A stretch of DNA of 64,000 nucleotides from an uncultured Bacillota bacterium (GTDB lineage: Bacteria; Bacillota; Clostridia; Christensenellales; Borkfalkiaceae). Position numbers and translations under genes: made by a program. Below the pieces are notes generated by a model. It was given only the letters and a program-made list of their open reading frames with translations, did no database searches and was not told the DNA's origin. The stretch is from assembly GCA_949297575.1 (NCBI GenBank), contig CASFTB010000001.1:69666-133665 (forward strand). Direction: 5' to 3'. How positions within the stretch are numbered: the stretch's first letter is position 1; every line of letters starts with the position of its first letter. Below, in pieces: positions 6,374-15,458 of the stretch.

Positions 6374-9300
6374 ATGAGCAAAAAGAAGACAGCGGCAAAG
6401 TGCGGAAAACTTCTCGCAGTGCTGGGCCTGTGTGCTTCCCTCGGCGTGTCTACCGTTGCAGCCAATGCAGCGATGATGGCAGGGCAGGGGAACTACTACT
6501 CGGATTTCAGCACGATCGAAGAGCTGCAGGAAGCCGCAGCCGACCTCGGCGATCAGATCGCCGAAGAAGGCATCACCCTGTTGAAGAACAGGAACAACGC
6601 CCTTCCCCTGGAAGGCAACGAGTGGGTGAGCGTGTTCGGCGTCTCGTCCGACAGCATGATCGGCGGTTCCGAAACGGTCGCACAGGCACTCGAGAACACG
6701 GGCTTCCGCGTCAATCAGACTTTGGTCGATTACTATGAAGCCACGAACACTTCTTCCGGCGGCGGCATGCCCGGCATGGGCTCCAGCGAGATCGGCAACG
6801 AAAAGACGGCGAAAGATTTCACGCAGGTCGTCAAGAGCAGCCTGAACCTGTACAGCGACGTGGGCGTCATCGTCCTCGCGCGTGACGGCGCAGAGGGCTC
6901 CGACCTGAAGATGAAGACGGACGAAGTCGAAGACAACAAATATAAGGGAGAGGCCAAGGCAGCGCACAAAGACCTCTATACGGACGAGGACGGCAAGGAA
7001 TACAAGCACTATCTGCAGCTGACCGAATCCGAAGAGGAGCTCATCTCCTACGTCGAGAGCGTCTGCGACAAGGTCGTGGTCGTGCTCAACACCTCCAACG
7101 TCCTCGAGAGCGCTGATCTGCAGAACGATGACGAGATCGACGGCATCTTCTGGATCGGCAGGACGGGCGACAACGGCCTTGACGCCCTTGGCCGCATCCT
7201 CAACGGCACCGTCAGCCCCTCCGGCAGGACGGTAGACATCTGGACGGCGGACCATACCGCGGATCCTACCTGGGTGAATTACGCCACGGGCGAACAGCTG
7301 GACGACGTCAAGATCGGCGGCGAAGGTGACGATGCGGACGAGCTTGCCGGAGACAAGTATTTCGCGCAGGATTCTTCCGGCAACCACAACCGCTTCTATC
7401 AGAAAGTCGTAAACGAGGACGGCACCATCACCTACCGCGAATATACCCGCGGCACCAACGATAAGAGCGCGACGGACGGGCAGGGCGGTCAGAACCCGTA
7501 CCGCAGCGGCCCCGACATGTTCGAAGGGTACGCCTTCACCATGTACGAAGAGGGCATCTACATGGGCTACCGCTACTATGAGACCGCCGCAGCCGAGGCA
7601 GCAGAAGGAAATTACAGCGGCTTTGATTATGAGAGTGCGGTCGTCTATCCCTTCGGCTACGGCCTCAGCTACACGACGTTCGAGTGGACTTACAATGCGG
7701 ATCAGTCCGATCTGAGCGACTGGGGCAAGACGCAGGACGCCTACACCAACGACGGCACCCTGACCGTGTCCGTGACCGTCAAAAATACCGGCAACGTCGC
7801 GGGCAAGGACGTTGTGCAGGTCTACGGCCACGCTCCGTACATCGAGGGCGAGGTGGAGAAGTCCGAAGTCGTGCTCATCGGTTACGCCAAGACGGGCGTC
7901 ATTCAGCCGGGCGAGAGTGAGACGGTCACCATCACCGTGAATATCCAGGACATCGCCTCCTTTGACGATTACGACAAGAACGATAACAAACACGCTACAT
8001 ACGAGCTGGATGCCGGCAGCGGATATGAGCTGCGCCTGCAGAAGAACTCGCATGATCTGGTCGAGGCGATCGAGCTTGCCGAGCTTAAAGAGGACATCAT
8101 CCTCGACAAGGACGATTATTCCGGCAACACGGTAGAGGCGCTCTTCTCCGAAACGGACGACGCCTCCCTGTATGAAGAGTACAACTCCCTCGGCTTCGAC
8201 CCCGCTACCCAGAAGAACATGCAGGAAGAGGGCAAGTTCAAGGAGATGACCCGCAGCAGCTTTGCGACCACCTTCCCCGACACCCACACGATGGAAGAGA
8301 TGACCCGCAGCGACGAATGGTTCGCCTGGAGCATGGGCCGCGACCTGTACGTTGCGGATACCTCCATCTCCGTGGCGAAGGGCACGGGCGAGAACGGCAA
8401 CGGCGTCATGACCATCGACCAGTTCGGCTACGATGAAGATGAGTCCGCTACCGCCACCAACCAGCAGCCTTGGGTCGTGAAGGCTTCCGAATTTGCCGAT
8501 GGCGGCAAGTATGAAGGCTGGACGCAGGCAGCGAACGCCGAAGCGCAGAAGACCGACTCCGAAGACTGGATCATGTACTATGACATGCGCGGCATCGACC
8601 CGTACAGCACCGAAACGATTGCGGACGGCATGTTCAAGGGCATGACGGGCGTGCAGGCGTGGGAAAAGTTCATGAACCAGCTCACCTGGGAAGAACTCGT
8701 GATCGTCGTCAGCAACATCACCGAAAAGCAGCTTGACTCCGTCGGCGCTCCCAGGACGCCCGCGAACGACAGCCCGAAGAACCTCAGCAGCTCGTATGAC
8801 TGGGGCGACGAGTGCCATATCGCCGCGACCTTCAACCCCGACCTCGCCAACAAGATGGGCACCATCGTCGGCAACGTTTCCCTGTTGAAGGATACCGGCT
8901 GGTACGGCCCTGCGATGAACACGCACCGCACGGCGTTCGGCGGCCGCAACAATGAATACTATGCAGAAGACGGCTACCTCGCAGGCACCATGGCTGCGGC
9001 GGCCGTGCAGGGCGCACAGTCCAAGGGCTGCGCGACCTACATCAAGCACTTTGCGATGAACGATCAGGAGACCGGCCGCGTGCGCTGCTCCTCCATCGCC
9101 ACCGAACAGACGGCGCGCGAACTCTATCTCAAACCCTTCCAAATTGCAGCACAGGAAGGCAACAGCCAGCACCTGATGTGCAGCATGGGAAGCATCGGCG
9201 ATATCCTCTTCGGCACCAACTACCAGGCAATGACTGCTCTCCTGCGCGACGAATGGGGATTCACGGGTATGACCGCGACGGACGCTTACAGCCCGCAGGT

Positions 9301-10555
9301 CGACAGCTGGCCCATCGATCTGATGAACCGCAGCGGTATGGACGCCGCCCTCGGCGATGCGGATACGAAGGGCGAAGGCTCCTCCGCGAGCAAGACCTAC
9401 CTCGTCTCCGGCGAGTGGAATGCTTCGGAAGGCTACCTCGAAGTGAACGGCGAGGCAAGCTATACGCAGTGGTATAACGTGCGCAACAGCGCGACGCGCG
9501 TCCTCTATGCGAACGTCAACAGCAACTATGTGAAGAACGGCATCGATCTGTCCGCTTATACGGATAAGACGCTGGATGCCGCCACGCAGGGAGTAGAGTA
9601 TGAAGCGAGCGTCGCCCTCGAAGGGCTGACGGCGGATACCGTTTCCTACACCGTGCAGGGCACCCTGCCCGCAGGGCTCTCCCTCGACAGCGCGACCGGC
9701 AAAATCAGCGGCACGCCCACCGAGGCAGGCACGAGCACCTTTACCGTGCAGCTGCTTGCGGAGAATTATCTCACGACGTCTGCAAAATTCACGGTCAACG
9801 TCAAATCCGCCTTCTATCTGGATGAGGGCGTCGACACGACGCTCGAAGTGGGCGAGAAATTCTTCAGCTACATCAACTCCGACACGATCAAGCTCGGAGA
9901 CGACTTTGAAAAGATCGAGTACACCATCACCGAAGGCAGCCTGCCCACAGGCATCGTTCTGAAAGCAGACGGTTCGTTCGAGGGCACGGCCACCGAGGCG
10001 GGTACCTTCAACGTGACCATCCACGTCAAGGCGAGCAAGGAGAGCAGCGGCGGTCAGGGCGGCCCCGGCGGCTTCCCCGGCGGCTTCCCCGGCGGTGGCG
10101 GCGGCTTCCCCGGCGGCGATTCCAGCGGCGGCAACAACAACTCCGCGACCGAGCTCGATTATAAGCTGACCTTCGTCGTCACCGGCGAGACGGAAGAAGT
10201 CGCTCCCATCGCGATCAGCGAGGACGGCTACTGGGTGATCGACGGCGTCAAGACGGACGTCAAGGCTGCGGCGGAAACGCCGACCATCGAGATCGACGAT
10301 GAGACCAAGCACTGGATCATCAACGGCGTAGACACGGGCGTCGTCGCCGAAGGCAAAGACGGCGCGGCCGGTCAGGACGGCCAGAACGGCCAGGACGGCG
10401 ATGACGGCAAGGACGGCGAGTCCGGCGGCTGCGGCGGCGTCGTCGCGGGCGGCAGCCTCGCGCTGGCGGCCATCGTTCTCGCGGGCGGCGCGGCGCTTGC
10501 CGTAGCGCCGCGCTGGCGGCCATCGTTCTCGCGGGCGGCGCGGCGCTTGCCGTAG
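6374..10555 (+). CDS. surface-anchored GH3 glycosidase with permuted domain order; C-terminus frameshifted by a tandem duplication
   Basis: This 1393-residue exported protein has a signal peptide (about 1-33, KK then LLAVLGLCASLGV). GH3 order is reversed: the alpha/beta sandwich comes first (EEGITLLKN near 66-74) and a FnIII-like domain follows YPFGYGLSYTTFEW (about 425-438). The TIM-barrel-like domain is last, with IKHFAMNDQETGR near 890 and the likely nucleophile Asp970 in TATDAY. After that come two putative Ig domains (about 1060-1215), a Gly-rich linker, a collagen-like GxD stretch (about 1326-1350) and a hydrophobic anchor. A 50-base tandem duplication (10459-10558) changes the frame inside the anchor; without it the protein would end ...LAVALRKRTNK at 10581, a normal membrane anchor. 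AAGGAGG lies six bases before the start. The family hydrolyses beta-glucosides or xylosides; the substrate here is unknown. Confidence 0.9.
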   Translation: MSKKKTAAKCGKLLAVLGLCASLGVSTVAANAAMMAGQGNYYSDFSTIEELQEAAADLGDQIAEEGITLLKNRNNALPLEGNEWVSVFGVSSDSMIGGSETVAQALENTGFRVNQTLVDYYEATNTSSGGGMPGMGSSEIGNEKTAKDFTQVVKSSLNLYSDVGVIVLARDGAEGSDLKMKTDEVEDNKYKGEAKAAHKDLYTDEDGKEYKHYLQLTESEEELISYVESVCDKVVVVLNTSNVLESADLQNDDEIDGIFWIGRTGDNGLDALGRILNGTVSPSGRTVDIWTADHTADPTWVNYATGEQLDDVKIGGEGDDADELAGDKYFAQDSSGNHNRFYQKVVNEDGTITYREYTRGTNDKSATDGQGGQNPYRSGPDMFEGYAFTMYEEGIYMGYRYYETAAAEAAEGNYSGFDYESAVVYPFGYGLSYTTFEWTYNADQSDLSDWGKTQDAYTNDGTLTVSVTVKNTGNVAGKDVVQVYGHAPYIEGEVEKSEVVLIGYAKTGVIQPGESETVTITVNIQDIASFDDYDKNDNKHATYELDAGSGYELRLQKNSHDLVEAIELAELKEDIILDKDDYSGNTVEALFSETDDASLYEEYNSLGFDPATQKNMQEEGKFKEMTRSSFATTFPDTHTMEEMTRSDEWFAWSMGRDLYVADTSISVAKGTGENGNGVMTIDQFGYDEDESATATNQQPWVVKASEFADGGKYEGWTQAANAEAQKTDSEDWIMYYDMRGIDPYSTETIADGMFKGMTGVQAWEKFMNQLTWEELVIVVSNITEKQLDSVGAPRTPANDSPKNLSSSYDWGDECHIAATFNPDLANKMGTIVGNVSLLKDTGWYGPAMNTHRTAFGGRNNEYYAEDGYLAGTMAAAAVQGAQSKGCATYIKHFAMNDQETGRVRCSSIATEQTARELYLKPFQIAAQEGNSQHLMCSMGSIGDILFGTNYQAMTALLRDEWGFTGMTATDAYSPQVDSWPIDLMNRSGMDAALGDADTKGEGSSASKTYLVSGEWNASEGYLEVNGEASYTQWYNVRNSATRVLYANVNSNYVKNGIDLSAYTDKTLDAATQGVEYEASVALEGLTADTVSYTVQGTLPAGLSLDSATGKISGTPTEAGTSTFTVQLLAENYLTTSAKFTVNVKSAFYLDEGVDTTLEVGEKFFSYINSDTIKLGDDFEKIEYTITEGSLPTGIVLKADGSFEGTATEAGTFNVTIHVKASKESSGGQGGPGGFPGGFPGGGGGFPGGDSSGGNNNSATELDYKLTFVVTGETEEVAPIAISEDGYWVIDGVKTDVKAAAETPTIEIDDETKHWIINGVDTGVVAEGKDGAAGQDGQNGQDGDDGKDGESGGCGGVVAGGSLALAAIVLAGGAALAVAPRWRPSFSRAARRLP

Positions 10556-10558
10556 CGC
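10459..10558 (+). repeat. two perfect tandem copies of a 50-bp unit
   Basis: Bases 10459-10508 are repeated identically at 10509-10558. Because 50 is not a multiple of three, the second copy shifts the reading frame of the GH3 gene in its membrane anchor. Deleting one copy restores an anchor ending in RKRTNK. It could be a real slippage mutation or an assembly artefact. Confidence 0.95.
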
Positions 10559-10640
10559 TCCGCAAGAGGACGAACAAGTAAGATGCAGGTTTAAGCGCAA
10601 AGACTGATTTTTCCGTGAAGGAAAACACTCCGGTCATCAG

Positions 10641-10674
10641 CCGGGCGGGCGGCCGCGAGGCCGCCCTGCCCCGG
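10641..10674 (+). other. intra-operon hairpin
   Basis: GGGCGGCC (10647-10654) pairs with GGCCGCCC (10659-10666) around GCGA, extended by CCGGGC against GCCCCGG. TTGAATTTTTT follows, so it may act as a partial terminator or as a processing or stability element between the first GH3 gene and the lipoprotein gene. Confidence 0.55.
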
Positions 10675-10706
10675 TTGAATTTTTTAAAAGGGCAAGAGGT
10701 AATATT

Positions 10707-12008
10707 ATGAAGATCAAAAAGTTACTGTGCGGGGTGCTTTCCCTGCTGCTGTGCCTTGCGTTCGTCGTTGCCTGCGCCCCCGGCGAGGGAGGCGGTGGCG
10801 GCATCAAGGTCACCTATGATTATAACTATGATGGCGCGCCCGAACCCAAGGTCGAGACCATCGAAGAGAGCGACGTTGCGCCCATGCCCGAAGATCCCGT
10901 TCGGGACAGGTATGAGTTCACGGGCTGGTATACAGATGCCGCCTGCACCACGGATTTTGACTTTGAAGAAGCTCTTTACGAGGATACGACCATCTATGCC
11001 GGCTGGGAGCTGGCGGGCGTCCTCGTGACGTTCAACTATAACTATGAAGGCGCCCCCGCCGCCGAAGTGAAGACGGTAGACGTGGGCGGCACGGTCACAC
11101 AGCCGACCGACCCTTCGCGCGAAGGCAGCTTCCTGTTCACCGGCTGGTATACGGACGAAGACTGCACGAAGGAATTTGATTTCAGCACGGCGATCAGCGA
11201 GGATACGACCCTCTATGCCGGCTGGGAAGAAGTGGCGGGCGACGTCGTGACGCTCACCTACATGTGGAACTACGAGGGCGCGCCCGATGCAGGTGTCGCC
11301 AACACCGCCCGCGTGCAGAAGGGCCGCAAGCCGACCATGTATAAGGCCGCGCGCGAAGGGTTCTACTTCGAAGGCTGGTACACGGATGCCGCCTGCACGC
11401 AGAAGTTCGACTTCAACAAAGTGGTCAACGAAGATCAGACGCTGTACGCGCACTGGTATAAAATCAACAAGTTCGAGGCTGAGTACACCGACTTTACGGG
11501 GGTCACCGGCAGCGGCTATTCGGGCGGCGGCGGCGGTCTCGACAACGTCGTGCGCGATACCTTCAATGCGGGCGCGAGCAACGGCTTCTACGTGAGCAAC
11601 ATGTACTGCTACGGCAGCTCGCTCACCTTCGTCATCAATGCCGAAGAAGCGGCGGAAAACGTCGTGCTGGCGCTGCGCCTGTCGGCGGAATACTTCGACA
11701 TGACCATCACCGACGAGATGTACACCATCACGGTGAACGACACGAAGGTCGAGTTTGACGATATTTCCTTTGTCGGCGTTCCCAGCTATACGCAGGGCGG
11801 CAAGCTCGCCTTCCGCGATTACGAGCTCAACAAGGGCGTGACTCTCAAAGAGGGCGAGAACATCGTCAAGATCGAAGTCACGAACAACATCAGGATGCAG
11901 GAGAGCGGCACGCTCAACGCCACCGCGCCCATGGTAGACTGCCTCTACCTCTATACGGACGTCGCCCTGAGCTGGACGGAAAAGACGAGCAATCTCGACA
12001 ATAAATAA
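10707..12008 (+). CDS. lipoprotein with three InlB-type B repeats and a C-terminal beta-sandwich
   Basis: The signal peptide ends in a lipobox (LAFVVAC, Cys23), so the protein is probably lipid-anchored outside the membrane. Three repeats of about 70 residues follow (about 33-250). Each has a YNYxGAP-like opening and a closing F.GWYTDxxCTxxFDF...T.YAGW signature, the Listeria-Bacteroides/InlB B-repeat fold used as stalks or adhesion modules. The C-terminal 175 residues (from about NKFEAEYTDFTGV) look like a carbohydrate-binding beta-sandwich (CBM6/35-like), a guess from pattern only. It lies between the two GH3 genes, in the same operon by position, and may present or bind the glycan those enzymes cut. 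The start has AGAGGT eight bases upstream. Confidence 0.8.
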   Translation: MKIKKLLCGVLSLLLCLAFVVACAPGEGGGGGIKVTYDYNYDGAPEPKVETIEESDVAPMPEDPVRDRYEFTGWYTDAACTTDFDFEEALYEDTTIYAGWELAGVLVTFNYNYEGAPAAEVKTVDVGGTVTQPTDPSREGSFLFTGWYTDEDCTKEFDFSTAISEDTTLYAGWEEVAGDVVTLTYMWNYEGAPDAGVANTARVQKGRKPTMYKAAREGFYFEGWYTDAACTQKFDFNKVVNEDQTLYAHWYKINKFEAEYTDFTGVTGSGYSGGGGGLDNVVRDTFNAGASNGFYVSNMYCYGSSLTFVINAEEAAENVVLALRLSAEYFDMTITDEMYTITVNDTKVEFDDISFVGVPSYTQGGKLAFRDYELNKGVTLKEGENIVKIEVTNNIRMQESGTLNATAPMVDCLYLYTDVALSWTEKTSNLDNK

Positions 12009-12026
12009 GAGGCGAGGTAAGGTACA

Positions 12027-14987
12027 ATGAAGGCTCTGAAAGTCATTTTCGGGAACCTGCATTCCCGCATCTGGGTCATCGTCACGGCGGCCGTGCTCGT
12101 TTTGGCCATCGTGTGCAACATCGTCGCGTTCAACGTCGTCAACAAGGTCTTCGATAACCTGTGGGGCGGCGATACCTCCAGCGGCAGGGGAGAGGGCGGC
12201 GCCTATACCCTCGACGAAGGCATCACCGACAAGGCTTCTGCCCTCGCCAACGCCAACAGCGTCAACGAGGAGATCTGTGAGGAAGGCTTCGTCCTCCTCA
12301 AAAACGATGGCCTGCTGCCGATGAAAACCGATTCCGTGCCCAAAAAGGTCAGCGTGTTCGGCAAAAACAGCGTGAACCTCGTGTACAGCAACTCCGGTTC
12401 GGCGGGCGGCAACGCGAAGGGCGCGCGCACCATCTATGAATCTCTCGAAGAGGCGGGGTACGAATACAACCCCACGCTCAAAGAGTTTTACGAGAGCAGC
12501 GTCTCCGGCAGCGGCAGGCCCGCAAGCCCCACCATCGGTTCAGGCGGGGTGACGACGGGCTTCGCCACCGGCGAAACGGAGATCGGGGCGTACGACACCG
12601 CGGGCGTCAAGGATTCCTTCTCCGCCTATGCGGATATGGCGATCGTCGTCATCTCCCGCACCTGCGGCGAGGCTTCCGATGCGCCCACCGCGATGAAGGA
12701 CGATGCGCAGGCGGACGGCAAAGTGAAGGGCGCATGGTCGGCAGACGACCATTACCTCGAGCTGGACAAGAACGAGCAGGACATGCTGCAGATGGTGTGC
12801 GAGAAGTTTGAAAACGTCGTGCTCGTCATCAACAGCAACAATAACCTCGAGCTCGGCTTCCTCGACAGCATCGCCGACGGAGACGAAACGGCGCTCGATT
12901 ACGACTTCGCGTCCAAGATCAAGGCGGCAATCTGGATCGGCACTCCGGGCGGCAGCGGCATCATGGCGCTGGGCCGCATCCTGAACGGCACGGTCAACCC
13001 CTCCGGCAAGACGGTCGACACCTACGCGCGCGACTTCACGAAGAGCCCCGCGTACCAGAACCTCGCCTATCAGACGGCGTCGAAGACCTCTTCCGCGGCA
13101 TACCTGCTCGGCACCGCCGTGCAGGACGAATACTTCGCAGACTACGAGGAGGGCATCTACGTCGGCTACCGCTACTACGAGACGCGCGGCGCGGCAGACG
13201 AAGAGTGGTATAAGAACAACGTGGTCTATCCCTTCGGCTACGGGCTCTCCTATACGGATTTCGAATGGAGCGCAGACCTCTCCGAGGTGGACGGCGCAGC
13301 GCTGACCAAGGACGGCACCGTGTCCGTCACCGTCAATGTGAAGAACATCGGCGACTATGCGGGCAAGGACGTCGTGCAGCTGTACGTGCGCGCGCCTTAC
13401 ACGGCAGGGGAGATCGAAAAGGCAGACAAGGTGCTCGTCGCCTTCGGCAAGACGGACGAACTGGCGGCCGAGACGGGCGAGGGCAGCGTGACGCTCACCT
13501 TCGACGCCTACGACTTCGCCTCCTACGACTACACCGACGCGAACAAGAACGGCTTCACCGGCTACGAGGTCGAGGCGGGCACGTATGAATTCTTTATCAG
13601 CACGGATGCGCACACGCCCGTCCTCTCCTTCACCATGACCGCGGCGGAAGACCTCTGCTTCGAGACCTCCGTCGAGGGGGGCGAAGAGGTCGGAAACCTC
13701 TTCGGGGATGCAGACGACCAGCTCGGCTCCGTCCTCACCCGCACCGACTGGGAGGGCACCTGGCCGCAGTACCGCACGGACGCGGAGCGCACGGTAGACA
13801 GCGCCTTCCTCGCGCAGGTGCAGAGCAAGGAGACCAACAACCCCATCACCGAAGACAGCGAGGAGATCAAGAACGCAGACCTCTCTTACGCGACCAAAAA
13901 GGACAAGATGGGCATCCAGCTGTACGACGTCGTCGGGCTGGAGTATGATGACGCCAAGTGGGACGAGCTCCTCTCCAAGATGACGCTCTCCTCCATGCAC
14001 GAGCTGCGCCAGCTCGCCTCCTACGGGTCCGCGGCGATCGATTACATCACCAAGCCCAAGACCATCGAGGCGGACGGCCCCGTCGGGTTCACCCAGTTCA
14101 TGGGTGGCGGCAATGAAGTCACCGATACCTGCCTGTACGCGAGCGAGTGCGTCGTCGCCTCCACCTGGAATGTGGAGATGGCGGAAAAGCAGGGCATCGC
14201 CGTTGGCAACGAGAGCCTCATCGGCGACGGCAACGATACGTACAGCGGCTGGTATGCGCCGGGCGTCAACCTGCACAGGACGCCCTTCGGCGGCAGGAAT
14301 GCCGAGTATTACAGCGAAGATCCCGTCCTCACCGGCAAGATGGCCGCAAGCCTGATCTCCGGCACGGCGAGCAAGGGGCTTTCCACGTATATGAAGCACT
14401 TCGCCGTCAACGAGCAGGAGACGCACCGCAACGGCGTGTGCACCTGGCTCACCGAGCAGTCCATGCGCGAGCTGTACCTCAAACCCTTCGAGCTCGCCAT
14501 CACCGACAGCGACGGCAGCGCCAACGCGGTCATGAGTTCCTTCAACCGCATCGGCACGCTGTGGGCGGGCGGCGATTACCGCCTCCTGACGCAGGTGCTG
14601 CGCGGCGAGTGGGGCTTTGTCGGCGCCGTCATCAGCGACTTCTCCGTCGGCATCGACTACATGGATACCAAGCAGATGGCGTATGCGGGCGGCGATGTCA
14701 ACCTGACCAACATGGATTCGAAATGGGTGGATTCGAAGAGCAAGACGGACATATACGTCCTCAAACAGTGCGCCAAGAACTACCTGTACATCATCGCCAA
14801 CAGCAACGCGATGAACGGCATCGGTGCGGGCACCGAGTACACGACGCACATGGCGACGTGGAAAAAGGTCGTCATCGGCATCGACTGCGGCGTCGCCGCG
14901 GCGCTCGTCGTCTGGGGCGCGGTCGCGATCTTCCTGGCCTTCAAAAAGGAAAAGGGTAAAGACGAAGCGTCCGTAAAGGCCGAATAA
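12027..14987 (+). CDS. membrane-anchored GH3 glycosidase with permuted domain order, second enzyme
   Basis: This 986-residue protein has a membrane segment at each end (about 15-38 and 945-970; the tail is KKEKGKDEASVKAE), so the catalytic part should face outward. As in the first enzyme, the alpha/beta sandwich is N-terminal (EEGFVLLKNDGLLPM near 82-96) and a FnIII-like domain follows YPFGYGLSYTDFEW (about 401-414). The barrel is C-terminal, with MKHFAVNEQETHRNG near 789 and the likely nucleophile Asp871 in VISDFSVG. The two are paralogues by layout but differ in anchoring and in the residues around the nucleophile (ISDF versus ATDAY), suggesting different substrates. A GAGGTAAGG site precedes the ATG, 18 bases after the lipoprotein stop. 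A strong terminator follows. Confidence 0.9.
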   Translation: MKALKVIFGNLHSRIWVIVTAAVLVLAIVCNIVAFNVVNKVFDNLWGGDTSSGRGEGGAYTLDEGITDKASALANANSVNEEICEEGFVLLKNDGLLPMKTDSVPKKVSVFGKNSVNLVYSNSGSAGGNAKGARTIYESLEEAGYEYNPTLKEFYESSVSGSGRPASPTIGSGGVTTGFATGETEIGAYDTAGVKDSFSAYADMAIVVISRTCGEASDAPTAMKDDAQADGKVKGAWSADDHYLELDKNEQDMLQMVCEKFENVVLVINSNNNLELGFLDSIADGDETALDYDFASKIKAAIWIGTPGGSGIMALGRILNGTVNPSGKTVDTYARDFTKSPAYQNLAYQTASKTSSAAYLLGTAVQDEYFADYEEGIYVGYRYYETRGAADEEWYKNNVVYPFGYGLSYTDFEWSADLSEVDGAALTKDGTVSVTVNVKNIGDYAGKDVVQLYVRAPYTAGEIEKADKVLVAFGKTDELAAETGEGSVTLTFDAYDFASYDYTDANKNGFTGYEVEAGTYEFFISTDAHTPVLSFTMTAAEDLCFETSVEGGEEVGNLFGDADDQLGSVLTRTDWEGTWPQYRTDAERTVDSAFLAQVQSKETNNPITEDSEEIKNADLSYATKKDKMGIQLYDVVGLEYDDAKWDELLSKMTLSSMHELRQLASYGSAAIDYITKPKTIEADGPVGFTQFMGGGNEVTDTCLYASECVVASTWNVEMAEKQGIAVGNESLIGDGNDTYSGWYAPGVNLHRTPFGGRNAEYYSEDPVLTGKMAASLISGTASKGLSTYMKHFAVNEQETHRNGVCTWLTEQSMRELYLKPFELAITDSDGSANAVMSSFNRIGTLWAGGDYRLLTQVLRGEWGFVGAVISDFSVGIDYMDTKQMAYAGGDVNLTNMDSKWVDSKSKTDIYVLKQCAKNYLYIIANSNAMNGIGAGTEYTTHMATWKKVVIGIDCGVAAALVVWGAVAIFLAFKKEKGKDEASVKAE

Positions 14988-15003
14988 CGGCAAAACGGCA
15001 ACA

Positions 15004-15037
15004 GGGCGCCCCGCAATTTCTGCGGGGCGCCCTCTTT
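15004..15037 (+). terminator. terminator of the GH3 operon
   Basis: GGGCGCCCCGCA (15004-15015) pairs with TGCGGGGCGCCC (15021-15032) around ATTTC, then TCTTTT. Confidence 0.88.
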
Positions 15038-15053
15038 TGCACCCTGCCGCAGC

Positions 15054-15115
15054 GCCGCGGGCACCGGAGCGGGCCGCGGTAAGAAGAAGGGCGAACGCAC
15101 AGAGACCGCGAATAA
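15054..15115 (+). repeat. 62-base dispersed repeat, copy 2
   Basis: It is 59/62 identical to 3714-3775 on the same strand and again lies just past a hairpin, here the GH3 operon terminator. No gene overlaps it on the plus strand. Confidence 0.8.
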
Positions 15116-15206
15116 GCCGATGCCGAAAAATATTCATTTTACATGACAAAAATTTATCATCAAGGAATGGGATATAAGGGGGCTGATCGTCCATCGGCCC
15201 TTCCCC

Positions 15207-15238
15207 GGAGGCGGGCAGGAGTTTTCCTGCCCGCCTCC
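15207..15238 (+). terminator. strong intergenic hairpin, possible terminator
   Basis: GGAGGCGGGCAGGA (15207-15220) pairs perfectly with TCCTGCCCGCCTCC (15225-15238). The nearest T run (CCCTTTTTTG) begins about eleven bases later, so termination is uncertain. No gene was seen in 14988-15458, which holds the terminator, repeat copy 2, this hairpin and the feo promoter region. Confidence 0.5.
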
Positions 15239-15309
15239 CTTTCCGCCCTTTTTTGCCCTCGTACGCAAAAAACAGAAAAAATCAAAAAACGGTTTTCCGC
15301 TCGCCCGCC

Positions 15310-15338
15310 TTTCCGAAAAAAAGAAAAAATTTCGGAAA
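15310..15338. promoter_or_regulatory. inverted repeat just upstream of the feo promoter
   Basis: TTTCCGAAA (15310-15318) and TTTCGGAAA (15330-15338) form an inverted repeat in an A-rich stretch ending 17 bases before the -35 hexamer. It could be an operator or an UP-like element; no regulator can be named. Confidence 0.35.
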
Positions 15339-15355
15339 AAGCATAAAAAATTTGC

Positions 15356-15384
15356 TTGACTTGCGGAGAGAAAAGGGATAAAAT
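15356..15384 (+). promoter_or_regulatory. feo operon promoter
   Basis: TTGACT (15356-15361), 17-base spacer, TAAAAT (15379-15384). Confidence 0.8.
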
Positions 15385-15401
15385 ATATACTGCAAAGTGA
15401 G

Positions 15402-15415
15402 TTAACCGAAGTTAA
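15402..15415. promoter_or_regulatory. candidate metalloregulator operator in the feo leader
   Basis: TTAAC-CGAA-GTTAA is a perfect inverted repeat a few bases after the predicted start site (about 15391). Ferrous-iron operons are commonly repressed by Fur or DtxR-type proteins, and the position suits a repressor. The sequence does not fit the Fur box well; DtxR/MntR type is only a guess. Confidence 0.35.
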
Positions 15416-15458
15416 TAAACGGGCGGCGGGCAAGCCGTCCCGAAAGGAGAAAAAGAAT

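Noticed and set aside
5471..10600. A 1709-codon open frame on the minus strand opposite the first GH3 gene
   Set aside because: It is a GC-rich shadow: residues are low-complexity Val/Ala/Gly/Asp/Arg, it crosses the regulator terminator and promoter, and the plus strand encodes recognisable domains with ribosome sites.
12540..15194. An 884-codon minus-strand open frame opposite the second GH3 gene
   Set aside because: It has the same shadow composition, no family motifs, and overlaps a well-supported plus-strand enzyme.
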